Source of the DNA: Legionella_C dresdenensis
GTDB lineage: Bacteria; Pseudomonadota; Gammaproteobacteria; Legionellales; Legionellaceae
Direction of reading: 5' to 3'
DNA: 64,000 bases
Assembly (NCBI RefSeq): GCF_042649825.1
Contig: NZ_JBHSAB010000029.1
Location: forward strand, 109,562 to 173,561
The notes beneath the pieces are model-generated. The model was not told the origin of the DNA, made no database searches, and saw only the letters and a list, made by a program, of their open reading frames with translations. This document shows positions 18,626-26,312 of this stretch, piece after piece; positions within the stretch are counted from its first letter, which is position 1; the number at the start of each line of letters is the position of its first letter. The translations under genes were made by a program, and so were the position numbers.

Positions 18626-18644
18626 AAATTAAGAGAATATTAAC
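18626..18644 (-). promoter_or_regulatory. PmrA box upstream of the cyclin-like gene
   Basis: Read on the minus strand: GTTAATATT-CT-CTTAATTT, compared with the published PmrA consensus cTTAATatT-N2-cTTAATatT. Eight bases downstream follows TATAAT (a -10 element), and the ATG at 18584 is 42 bp from the box. The box at 31739 has the same arrangement. Confidence 0.7.
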
Positions 18645-18835
18645 TTTATTTTCTCCACATAGAATATTATTCGATCAATTATTTCATTTTAACAACACAA
18701 ATCGATTCAAAAATGGCAATATTGGGCGAAAATCGCTTACTCCATGTTTTCTTCGTACCCATATTGACCAATGGTATGTAAAAAATTCATACTATGCGGC
18801 CTGCGTTGTATTTTAGGAAAAACCAAAGGAATATC

Positions 18836-21800
18836 ATGACAATCATGACTACAGAAGAGGTACAGGAATTAATTTCTAACCAGCCTGATGAGCAAATTAT
18901 AAAAGAGCTTCGGTATATTATCCAATATGAGCCGGATCTTCTTAAAGGATATCCGTTGAACAGAACTCTTTTTCATCTATTGATTTTACAGAAAAAACCC
19001 CGAGCACTAATTAGTTTAATTAATGAGATTGCAGTTTATAAAGGTGAAGAATACTGGAAAGAGATTGCTGTTTTAACAGATAGCAAACAATGTAATCTAA
19101 TGCATTATACGGTGAGAATGGGTAGTGAAGGCGAAGAGCTTATGATGTTTTTGCTAGAGCACTTTCCTGAACAAGTTAAGGCATACAATAAATCGGGAAA
19201 TACTCCTTTACATGAAGCGGCTATAAGAAAAAAAATATGGACAATCAATTTTCTTGTAAAATATAAAGAGATTGCTGTTTTAACAGATAACAAACAATGC
19301 AATCTAATGCATTATACAGTGAGAATGGGTAATGAAGGCGAAGAGCTTTTGATGTTTTTGCTAGAGCACTTTCCTGAACAAGTTAATGCATGTAATGAAT
19401 CAGGAAATACTCCCTTGCATGAAGCGGTTATAGCAAAAAATATTTGGGCAATCAATTGTCTTGTAAAACATAAGGGTTGTAATAAATCAATAAAAAATAA
19501 AGAAGGGAAAACTGCGCTTGAGCTGGCAGCGGATGCGAAAATACGGCAAGCTATATTATCGATTGATCTGAGTACGCTACTGCTTGGAAGACGAGATCGC
19601 AATCCGGGCGAGTTACAGGGAGAATTTCCACTGCTGGCATCAAACAGAAGCAGCCCTTCCAGATCATCACCAAACAGAAGCAATCCGACAACACCCATAA
19701 TGGACGGGAATAACTCTTCAAGATTACTATCAAACCTGAGCGGCTCTTCCGCATCGTTATCCACCGGAAGCGCTTCCGCACTATCCCTGTCACCTAGCAG
19801 CTTTAGCTTGCCATTGAGCATTCACGACGATAGCTCTTCCGGACAAAATTCTCCGGTTCCAACCAGGAAACTGGCTGATGTAAAGGCTCCTGAGACGCTT
19901 GATAGTGACGAAGTTCAATCGGCAATAGCCAATTTGGGACATGACTCCCAATACAAAACTGCCCTGGACCAGCAGATAAGCAGTAATCGTTTCAAAGACT
20001 TTTACCTCAGCGGATTATTGCCTGAAACGCTTTCCTTAAACCAGGAGTTATTTTCCAATCCTGCGAATCAAAAACCAATTACAGATATTTTAACCGCTAT
20101 ACAGCCCGGCGTTACAGAATCCTATCGCCGCATAGAGGAAAGAAATTTAGCCACAACAAACGAATTCATTACAATAGTTACCAATAATATTTCCATTTCC
20201 GACTCTGAACCAAGGCCCATGCCTGAATTAAAGGACAGCTCTCCGCGTGACAAAGAGGCACTGCACACGCTGTGGCTATTAACAGCTTGTCAGACATCCC
20301 CTCAATCAAAACGAAAATTCAACTTTGAACAAGTAGAAGGTACAGCGCTGGGGCTATTGCTCACACACCCTTTGGTTAAAATCATACAGTTTATTAAAGA
20401 GTTATATAGTCAATTTGATAAAGATCAGAAGATTATTGCCAATTTTATTGTATTACAATTAATAGCCTATAATGCGATTAATAAAATACAATTCACTCCG
20501 CTACTGGCGCAGCGATTGCAACATCTTGGCAGCCGGAATATTGATAAGCGCGATGGACTGGGGCCACTGGGCGAAATCATTAATTCGCTATTGGCGGAAA
20601 AATACGAGCTATGCTCAAGTTATTATACCAATCCAATATTATGGAATGGCTATCTTCTAAACGGTAAGCTTAGCGAACCAGAGCTCGCCGCCAAAAAAAA
20701 TTCCTTTGATCAGTTCGTTGATTACGCTTTGCAAAAAACACCTGAAAGCAGAGTCAATGAAGTGGAATTAATTGCGCATGAATTACTGCTGTTGACCATG
20801 CTTCTCTATAGAAAGATATCTATTATCGAGTTTCGTGATCAAAGTTGGCAAAAAGATAATAAAGCAGAGCTTGCGCCAGTTATAACCCGATTTACCAATT
20901 ACTTTAACCAGCTATTTGAATATTTTGCCGCCAAGATACTCACCCAACCGCCAGCGAATCTCGGTAACGCGTTACGTTTTATGATAGAACTGGGCCAGGT
21001 ACTCTGCCCTCTGGAGGGAGAATTTTACCGCGATCTGAATCATTTCAAACTTGTAGCCAGCGTACTTAGCAGTAGCGAAATTTCACGATTATATGATACA
21101 GACATGTGCGCCTATGCAAATCAACTTGCATGCCTGACTCCCGCTGAGCTTGGACGGATTAAGGAAATCGAGAAATTAAGCAGTGCTGCCAGACACTCGG
21201 AGTTTATGAGGAAAATGTATGAAACCTTTCAAACGACGCTTCCTTTCCCGGCGGAAATTCTGCAAGAACTGATATATGCAGTTGATGGAAATAAACAGGA
21301 CATTCCTGAAGAACGCGCACTTGCTCGAACGGAAGCCGAAGGGAAAATTCTTAAAAAAATTATAGAAACCAAGGCGCTGGTTGCTTTTGAAAGAACCATT
21401 AATGAGACTGATTTACTTCTATTCATAGAACAAAAACCGCCGGTTCTTTCTGAAAGTGACAGACAGACAATTTCCTACAGCCGGGTACCAAGAAAAGATG
21501 ACTTCTTACCGGTAGAAAAGAGCTTTGCCAATTTTACCTCACTACTGGCCCGTATCAACGAACGGCACTTGCCTCTTAATATTCTCCCTCGTCTTATCAT
21601 CAAACAAAAAACAGTCAGTCAAAATAAACTTCCTTCTAAATTAATTGAGCTATTCACAGAGCAGCTGAAAAAATTTTTAAATCGGGTGAAAGTAAATGCA
21701 GAAGAAAGTAAAATAACCCGGCATGGGGATATCGTCCATTTCATGACCGTCTGGACTCAATTTGAGTATACTATTTCTCAAATAATCCAGATAAATAACA

Positions 21801-22456
21801 ATGTCTTTTCGCGTTTAAAATTGACCGATTACAAAAATCCGGCTGATTTTGCCGAACAGTTAAATAAATTACGCGCACAGTTTAGTTTAAAAGAAGTGGT
21901 TATGCCGGATGAATATTATAATTTTGTAAAACAACTTACGCATATCCTCGCCAATAATTTACCTCAAAATTTACTTCCTGACTTTACTATTAAGCAAAAA
22001 GAAATTGCCCTTATTGATCTCCCTCATACATTAATCAATTTCTTTGAGGAACATCTGAAATACTTTGTGAAACAGGTAGAACTAAATGCTAAAAAAAATA
22101 TAATAACCGAACCTAACTGTATTATTCAGCTAATGGCAACCTGGGATCAATTAGAGCAGGCTATTTTTCGAATAATCCTTATCAATAACCAATCCTTTTA
22201 TCCAAAAGCATTAACTGACTGCAAAAACCCCTATTATTTTATCGAACGGTTAAAAGCGTTACGGGAACAGTTTCTTTTAAAAGAAGATGATATGCCGGCG
22301 GATTATTATTTAAAACAGGTATTGGCAAATATGCCAAAATCGGCGCCAGAGACAAGGAAGGGAAAGGCAGTAATAACAACATTTTTTGCAGCATATAAAC
22401 CGCAGTATACGCGAGAAACAGCAGATGCAAGCAGCGAATTGAATTTACATAAATAG
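18836..22456 (+). CDS. Ankyrin-repeat and RasGEF-like candidate effector
   Basis: A 1206-residue protein starting at ATG 18836 (AAAGGA ten bases before; an upstream in-frame ATG at 18794 lacks a ribosome site). Residues 40-245 are ankyrin repeats (SGNTPLHEAAI, CNLMHYTVRMG), including a 69-residue unit present twice almost unchanged. Residues 265-345 are a Ser/Pro/Asn-rich linker. Residues about 637-830 resemble a RasGEF catalytic domain: VELIAHELLLLTMLLYRKIS with EFRDQSW, RFTNYFNQLFEYFAAKIL, LNHFKLVASVLSSSEISRL and LPFPAEILQELIYAVDG match its helices in order; about 500-590 may be the RasGEF N-terminal module. Residues about 912-1170 hold two divergent copies of a 130-residue unit. RasGEFs load Ras-like GTPases, which bacteria lack, so the target would be in the host (inference). 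Confidence 0.7.
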   Translation: MTIMTTEEVQELISNQPDEQIIKELRYIIQYEPDLLKGYPLNRTLFHLLILQKKPRALISLINEIAVYKGEEYWKEIAVLTDSKQCNLMHYTVRMGSEGEELMMFLLEHFPEQVKAYNKSGNTPLHEAAIRKKIWTINFLVKYKEIAVLTDNKQCNLMHYTVRMGNEGEELLMFLLEHFPEQVNACNESGNTPLHEAVIAKNIWAINCLVKHKGCNKSIKNKEGKTALELAADAKIRQAILSIDLSTLLLGRRDRNPGELQGEFPLLASNRSSPSRSSPNRSNPTTPIMDGNNSSRLLSNLSGSSASLSTGSASALSLSPSSFSLPLSIHDDSSSGQNSPVPTRKLADVKAPETLDSDEVQSAIANLGHDSQYKTALDQQISSNRFKDFYLSGLLPETLSLNQELFSNPANQKPITDILTAIQPGVTESYRRIEERNLATTNEFITIVTNNISISDSEPRPMPELKDSSPRDKEALHTLWLLTACQTSPQSKRKFNFEQVEGTALGLLLTHPLVKIIQFIKELYSQFDKDQKIIANFIVLQLIAYNAINKIQFTPLLAQRLQHLGSRNIDKRDGLGPLGEIINSLLAEKYELCSSYYTNPILWNGYLLNGKLSEPELAAKKNSFDQFVDYALQKTPESRVNEVELIAHELLLLTMLLYRKISIIEFRDQSWQKDNKAELAPVITRFTNYFNQLFEYFAAKILTQPPANLGNALRFMIELGQVLCPLEGEFYRDLNHFKLVASVLSSSEISRLYDTDMCAYANQLACLTPAELGRIKEIEKLSSAARHSEFMRKMYETFQTTLPFPAEILQELIYAVDGNKQDIPEERALARTEAEGKILKKIIETKALVAFERTINETDLLLFIEQKPPVLSESDRQTISYSRVPRKDDFLPVEKSFANFTSLLARINERHLPLNILPRLIIKQKTVSQNKLPSKLIELFTEQLKKFLNRVKVNAEESKITRHGDIVHFMTVWTQFEYTISQIIQINNNVFSRLKLTDYKNPADFAEQLNKLRAQFSLKEVVMPDEYYNFVKQLTHILANNLPQNLLPDFTIKQKEIALIDLPHTLINFFEEHLKYFVKQVELNAKKNIITEPNCIIQLMATWDQLEQAIFRIILINNQSFYPKALTDCKNPYYFIERLKALREQFLLKEDDMPADYYLKQVLANMPKSAPETRKGKAVITTFFAAYKPQYTRETADASSELNLHK
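19061..19474 (+). repeat. Near-identical 207-bp tandem duplication inside the ankyrin region
   Basis: Two in-frame copies of 207 bp (19061-19267 and 19268-19474), each beginning GAGATTGCTGTTTTAACAGA. The encoded units differ at few positions (SKQC/NKQC, SEGE/NEGE), pointing to a recent duplication of two ankyrin repeats. Confidence 0.9.
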
Positions 22457-22524
22457 CTGATTGATTGAGTCTGGCAGATAAATTTTATATCATCGTGGGC
22501 AAACAGATTATAGGTCAAAAAATA

Positions 22525-23172
22525 ATGACAAATCTAAAACAAGAAGCAGCAAAAGCTGCGCTGCGCTTTATAGAAGACAATACCGTAGTTGGTGTGGGAA
22601 CCGGTTCAACGGTTAATTGCTTTATTGAGGAATTAGCAGCGATCAGACACCGGATTGATGCCTGTGTTGCCAGTTCAAAAACTACAGAAACCCGCTTGCG
22701 GGCAGCAGGTATCCCAGTGATTGATTTAAACGCGGCAAATGAAGTGCCAGTATACATTGATGGCGCTGACGAAGTGAATGAGCGGCGTGAAATGATCAAA
22801 GGCGGCGGCGGTGCGCTGACTCGGGAAAAAATTATCGCCACAGCCGCACAGCAATTTATCTGCATTGTTGATGAATCAAAGCGGGTGAAAAATTTAGGCG
22901 AATTCCCGGTTGCCGTGGAAGTACTTCCCATCGCACGCAGCCTTGCTGCCCGGGAATTGGTTAAACTGGGCGGCGATCCGGAATATCGTGATGGTTTTAT
23001 TACTGATAATGGCAATATTATTCTGGATGTCTTCAACCTTGAAATCAGCAATATTGTCGCGCTGGAAAAAGCGATTAAACAAATTCCTGGCGTTGTTGAA
23101 AGCGGCTTGTTTGGCCAGCGGCGGGCAGACAAAGTGATAATCGCGTCTGCCAGCGGGATAGCAACTTTTTAA
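22525..23172 (+). CDS. rpiA: Ribose-5-phosphate isomerase A
   Basis: Interconverts ribose-5-phosphate and ribulose-5-phosphate in the non-oxidative pentose phosphate pathway. Family motifs: VGVGTGSTVNCFIEEL (phosphate loop), ASSKTTETRLRAAGI, IDGADEVN with catalytic Asp, and KGGGGALTREKIIA. The start at 22525 gives 215 residues, the usual length; an upstream in-frame ATG at 22465 would add 20 residues unlike the family. It follows the RasGEF gene by 68 bp but has no functional link to it. Confidence 0.97.
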   Translation: MTNLKQEAAKAALRFIEDNTVVGVGTGSTVNCFIEELAAIRHRIDACVASSKTTETRLRAAGIPVIDLNAANEVPVYIDGADEVNERREMIKGGGGALTREKIIATAAQQFICIVDESKRVKNLGEFPVAVEVLPIARSLAARELVKLGGDPEYRDGFITDNGNIILDVFNLEISNIVALEKAIKQIPGVVESGLFGQRRADKVIIASASGIATF

Positions 23173-23187
23173 TTGTTCCTTCCGGTA

Positions 23188-24909
23188 TTACCGCCAGAGG
23201 TTGGTTTTGACCAGATCAAGAATTTCAGTACCCTGACCATTGATGATTGCTTTCATCATATAGAGACTAAATCCTTTCATCTGGGCAAAACTCACTGTCG
23301 GCGGCATCATCAGTTCATTGCGGTTTACCCGGACATCAATTAAAGCCGGCCCCGAAACCGAAAAAGCCTGTTGCAATGTTTCAGGCAATTGACTTGCCTC
23401 ATCTACCCTGAAACCACGTATACCTATTGCCTGGGCCATATTGGCAAAGTTGGGATTATCCAGTTCAGTACCAAATTCCAGCATACCGCCTACCCGCATT
23501 TCCATTTCAACAAAGCCCAAGGTTCCATTATTAAATACCACAATTTTTATCGGCAATTGCTGTTGCACCAGGGTCAGGATATCGCCCATCAGCATACTGA
23601 AACCACCATCGCCGCACATAGCGACAACCTGCCGGTCAGGATGGCTGGCCTGGACTCCAATCGCCTGAGCCAATGCATTGGCCATTGAACCGTGATTAAA
23701 TGAGCCCAGTAAACGGCGTTTGCCATTCATGGTTAAATAACGTGCCGCCCATACCGTTGGAGTGCCGACGTCGCAGCAGAATAAAGCGTCTTCTTCAGCA
23801 TGCTCATCGATCATCCGTGCCAGATATTGCGGATGAATCACTTTTTTGGAATCATTGCGTGCAAGATCATCCAGGCTTCGGCGAGCCAGCTTGTAATGTT
23901 TGACTGCCTGCTCCAGATGACTGCTGTCTGATTTTCGTTCGAGCAGCGGAGTCAATGCCTGAAGCGTATTATTGACATCGCCAATCAGGCCCAGATCAAT
24001 ATCAGTCCTGCGCCCGAGTTGCGCGCCTTCACAATCAATTTGAATAATCTTCGCCTTTGTGGGATAAAACTGACGATAAGGGAAGCTGGTTCCAAGCAAT
24101 AACAGGGTATCGCAGGACTCCATGGCGTAATATCCGGATGAAAACCCGATAAAGCCGGTCATGCCGACATCATACGGGTTGTCGTATTCGATATAAGGTT
24201 TTCCACGCAGCGTGTGAACTACCGGCGCTTGCAATTTCTCGCATAAAGCCATAAGCGAATCATGGGCATCGGCAGCGCCAATTCCGCAAAACACGGTTAC
24301 TTTTTTAGCAGCGTTCAACATCTCCGCTGCTTTATGCAACAGATTATTATCCGGCACAACGACCGGTTTTGGCATAGGCAACCAGGCTGGCGCAGCAGCG
24401 GCCCGCATTTCCTGTAACGCGACATCGCCGGAAATAACCAGCACCGCTACCCCGCGTTTTGCAAGCGCGGTCTGAATTGCGATTTTAATCAGGCGAGGCA
24501 CTTGCTCGACTGAAGTAATCATTTCGCAAAAGTAGCTGCACTCTTTAAATAAAATATTCGGATAAGTTTCCTGAAAATAATTACCGCCAATTTCCGGGGT
24601 AGGAATATGGGCGGCAATAGCCAGTACCGGCGCATTACTGCGTTGACAATCATACAGGCCGTTAATCAAATGCAGATTTCCCGGCCCGCAACTTCCTGCG
24701 CACACCGCAAGCTCGCCGGTTAACTGCGCTTCGGCGCCAGCAGCGAAAGCAGCGACCTCTTCGTGACGGGTATGAATCCAGCTTATTTCTTTATGCTTTT
24801 GCAATGCATTGGTAATTCCATTTAATGAATCGCCAACAATGCCATAAATGCGCTTAACCCCTACCTGGCCCAAAGTATCTACCAGAACTTCCGCTACTGT
24901 TGTCATCAC
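23188..24909 (-). CDS. poxB: Pyruvate dehydrogenase (quinone), pyruvate oxidase
   Basis: Peripheral membrane TPP- and FAD-dependent enzyme that decarboxylates pyruvate to acetate and CO2 and passes electrons to ubiquinone. The 573-residue protein closely follows E. coli PoxB: VKRIYGIVGDSLNGI, RHEEVAAFAAGAEAQLTGEL, AVCAGSCGPGNLHLINGLYD, the TPP/Mg motif MCGDGGFSMLMGDILTLVQQ with NNGTLGFVEME, and a C-terminal membrane-activation helix ending GTEILDLVKTNLWR. It lies 16 bp downstream of the lipoprotein gene and is probably in one transcript with it. Converges with rpiA, 15 bp apart. Confidence 0.95.
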   Translation of the reverse strand: MMTTVAEVLVDTLGQVGVKRIYGIVGDSLNGITNALQKHKEISWIHTRHEEVAAFAAGAEAQLTGELAVCAGSCGPGNLHLINGLYDCQRSNAPVLAIAAHIPTPEIGGNYFQETYPNILFKECSYFCEMITSVEQVPRLIKIAIQTALAKRGVAVLVISGDVALQEMRAAAAPAWLPMPKPVVVPDNNLLHKAAEMLNAAKKVTVFCGIGAADAHDSLMALCEKLQAPVVHTLRGKPYIEYDNPYDVGMTGFIGFSSGYYAMESCDTLLLLGTSFPYRQFYPTKAKIIQIDCEGAQLGRRTDIDLGLIGDVNNTLQALTPLLERKSDSSHLEQAVKHYKLARRSLDDLARNDSKKVIHPQYLARMIDEHAEEDALFCCDVGTPTVWAARYLTMNGKRRLLGSFNHGSMANALAQAIGVQASHPDRQVVAMCGDGGFSMLMGDILTLVQQQLPIKIVVFNNGTLGFVEMEMRVGGMLEFGTELDNPNFANMAQAIGIRGFRVDEASQLPETLQQAFSVSGPALIDVRVNRNELMMPPTVSFAQMKGFSLYMMKAIINGQGTEILDLVKTNLWR

Positions 24910-24925
24910 ATTATTCCTTAAAAAT

Positions 24926-25249
24926 TTATTGTCCGACTGTTGGCGCCATTCCTGGTATTGCGGGCGCTACTGTTGGCGCAACAGGAGTTGCTGTCGATGC
25001 AGCAGGTTTAGGCGTTGTTGACACATTAGAATGGCCAGGTTCCATAACCGTTGTATCCTGTTTTTTGCTGACAGCGGCAGGCGCACTTTTGTTTTGTACT
25101 GAACTGGCTGCCGGTGTATTGTCATTATGATGGGTTCTGTAGTCATACGTCGATGCACGGGCTGGCGAATCCTCAAACAAGTCGTCCATAGCGGCACAGC
25201 CAGCCAGGAAGAAAGGAATCGTCAAAGGAAGCAATTTTATTATTTTCAT
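24926..25249 (-). CDS. Small Pro/Ala/Thr-rich lipoprotein
   Basis: A 107-residue protein beginning MKIIKLLPLTIPFFLAGCAA, a type II signal peptide with lipobox LAGC, so the mature protein should be lipidated at Cys18. The rest is low-complexity (Pro, Ala, Thr, Val) and probably disordered. The start at 25249 is set by AAGGATGAAAAA upstream; a longer in-frame extension from 25486 would bury the signal peptide. Upstream neighbour of poxB in the same direction. Function unknown. Confidence 0.75.
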   Translation of the reverse strand: MKIIKLLPLTIPFFLAGCAAMDDLFEDSPARASTYDYRTHHNDNTPAASSVQNKSAPAAVSKKQDTTVMEPGHSNVSTTPKPAASTATPVAPTVAPAIPGMAPTVGQ

Positions 25250-25403
25250 TTTTTCATCCTTGATTAATCTATACCTTTTTAGTGTAGCCGGTGGTTGGCC
25301 AGTTGTAAAATTATCCTGGAAAAGCGCTTTTTTTATCATCATGTGTTGACCTGGGTTTATTATTATTACAAACTGACCATATCTTTTTATCACAGGAAAA
25401 AAT

Positions 25404-25670
25404 ATGGCTAAGAAAACCCAACAAGAAGAGTCTTTCGATATTTCCGAGTTTTTTATGAATAATGAGGATTGTTCCGATGACCACATGCTCGAACCTCATC
25501 TGTTCGCCGCAGCCGCCGAATGTCAGAAAACCGCAATCAACCTTGTTAAGTTGGTTTTACAATATTCAGGGAAAGATAAATTTCCGGAAGAGGAAATTTA
25601 TCAGATTTATAGACGGGCTCTTAATCAGGCGCTGACGGCCTTGGAAGAAAATATGGAAATGGCTGAATAA
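25404..25670 (+). CDS. Small acidic protein of unknown function
   Basis: An 88-residue, acidic, mostly helical protein (MAKKTQQEESFDISEFFMNN, then HLFAAAAECQKTAINLVKLV) with a good ribosome site (CACAGGA). No recognised domain, signal peptide or membrane segment. Divergent from the lipoprotein-poxB unit. The regular codon structure and clear SD support a real gene; I cannot assign a function. Confidence 0.6.
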   Translation: MAKKTQQEESFDISEFFMNNEDCSDDHMLEPHLFAAAAECQKTAINLVKLVLQYSGKDKFPEEEIYQIYRRALNQALTALEENMEMAE

Positions 25671-25692
25671 GGTTTTCTTTTTCCCAAAGGAG

Positions 25693-25711
25693 TGTTGGGC
25701 TTTACAGCCCA
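25693..25711. repeat. Dispersed TGTTGGG palindrome, copy 7
   Basis: TGTTGGGCTTTACAGCCCA just after the small acidic gene. A matching half (TACAGCCCAACC) stands at about 25858-25869, after the larger hairpin, so this may be an element interrupted by another repeat. Confidence 0.7.
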
Positions 25712-25715
25712 TATT

Positions 25716-25812
25716 CGTTCGGCCTGAGGAAAATGCGGAGCATTTGTCTCGAAGGCGTGGCACTGTACCACAGGCTTCGAGACAGCGCTAAAGCGCTTCC
25801 TCAGCCCGAACG
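25716..25812. repeat. Large imperfect hairpin with CTTCGAGAC/GTCTCGAAG arms
   Basis: Outer arms CGTTCGGCCTGAGGAA and TTCCTCAGCCCGAACG pair with one mismatch; inner arms TGTCTCGAAG and CTTCGAGACA pair perfectly around a 20-base loop, with two small internal hairpins (AATGCGGAGCATT, AGCGCTAAAGCGCT). Resembles the TTCGTCCTGAG...TCGAAGG class of intergenic repeats common in proteobacteria. The rest of 25671-26312, apart from the neighbouring palindrome and a short open stretch at 26050, shows nothing I can name. Confidence 0.7.
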
Positions 25813-26049
25813 ATGTTGTGTAATAGAGAATTTAATTAACTTTAAGGCTACAGGCCTTACAGCCCAACCGCATTTAAATTGCCGCGCCCCTACATCCCCG
25901 GCGCGTTCCCGGCTGTTACCTCAAGCTCTTCACTAGCGGAATGCCGCTTGTAAAAACTCTCCAGTTCACTGGTCACGCTAGAGATAATTTTTTCATAACG
26001 TACCACCCATATCGATATGGCGTAACACGTTTTCTCTAAAGTCTAATGA

Positions 26050-26211
26050 GTAGGTCATACATTCCTTCTGACTGGTTCCGTTGATGTTCTGCGTGATGTG
26101 GTCTCAATGCAAAGCAGAATACCTTGGATCTATTGGTCTTCTGATGGACTTCCTCTATATCAAATCACCGCTCAAGGAGTTGATATGATTTTTTGTCCAA
26201 TACAAAAATAA
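26050..26211 (+). pseudogene. Possible C-terminal remnant of a lost gene
   Basis: An open frame of 53 codons directly after an in-frame TGA, with no start codon or ribosome site, reading VDVLRDVVSMQSRIPWIYWS then SDGLPLYQITAQGVDMIFCP and a stop. The varied, Trp-containing composition looks protein-like rather than random, and the area is otherwise repeat-rich and gene-free. I do not recognise the parent family. Confidence 0.3.
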
Positions 26212-26312
26212 TTTATTTTGACTCTATTTCATACTAATTGGTGCTAGTTTAGAACGCATTGTCTGCAAAATTACCTATAATCATATTATGAGTGTAGGTA
26301 CAGAGATTACGT

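Noticed and set aside
22515..23132. 205-codon frame on the strand opposite rpiA
   Set aside because: Lies wholly antisense to a clear RpiA; Ser/Arg-rich composition is typical of a shadow frame.
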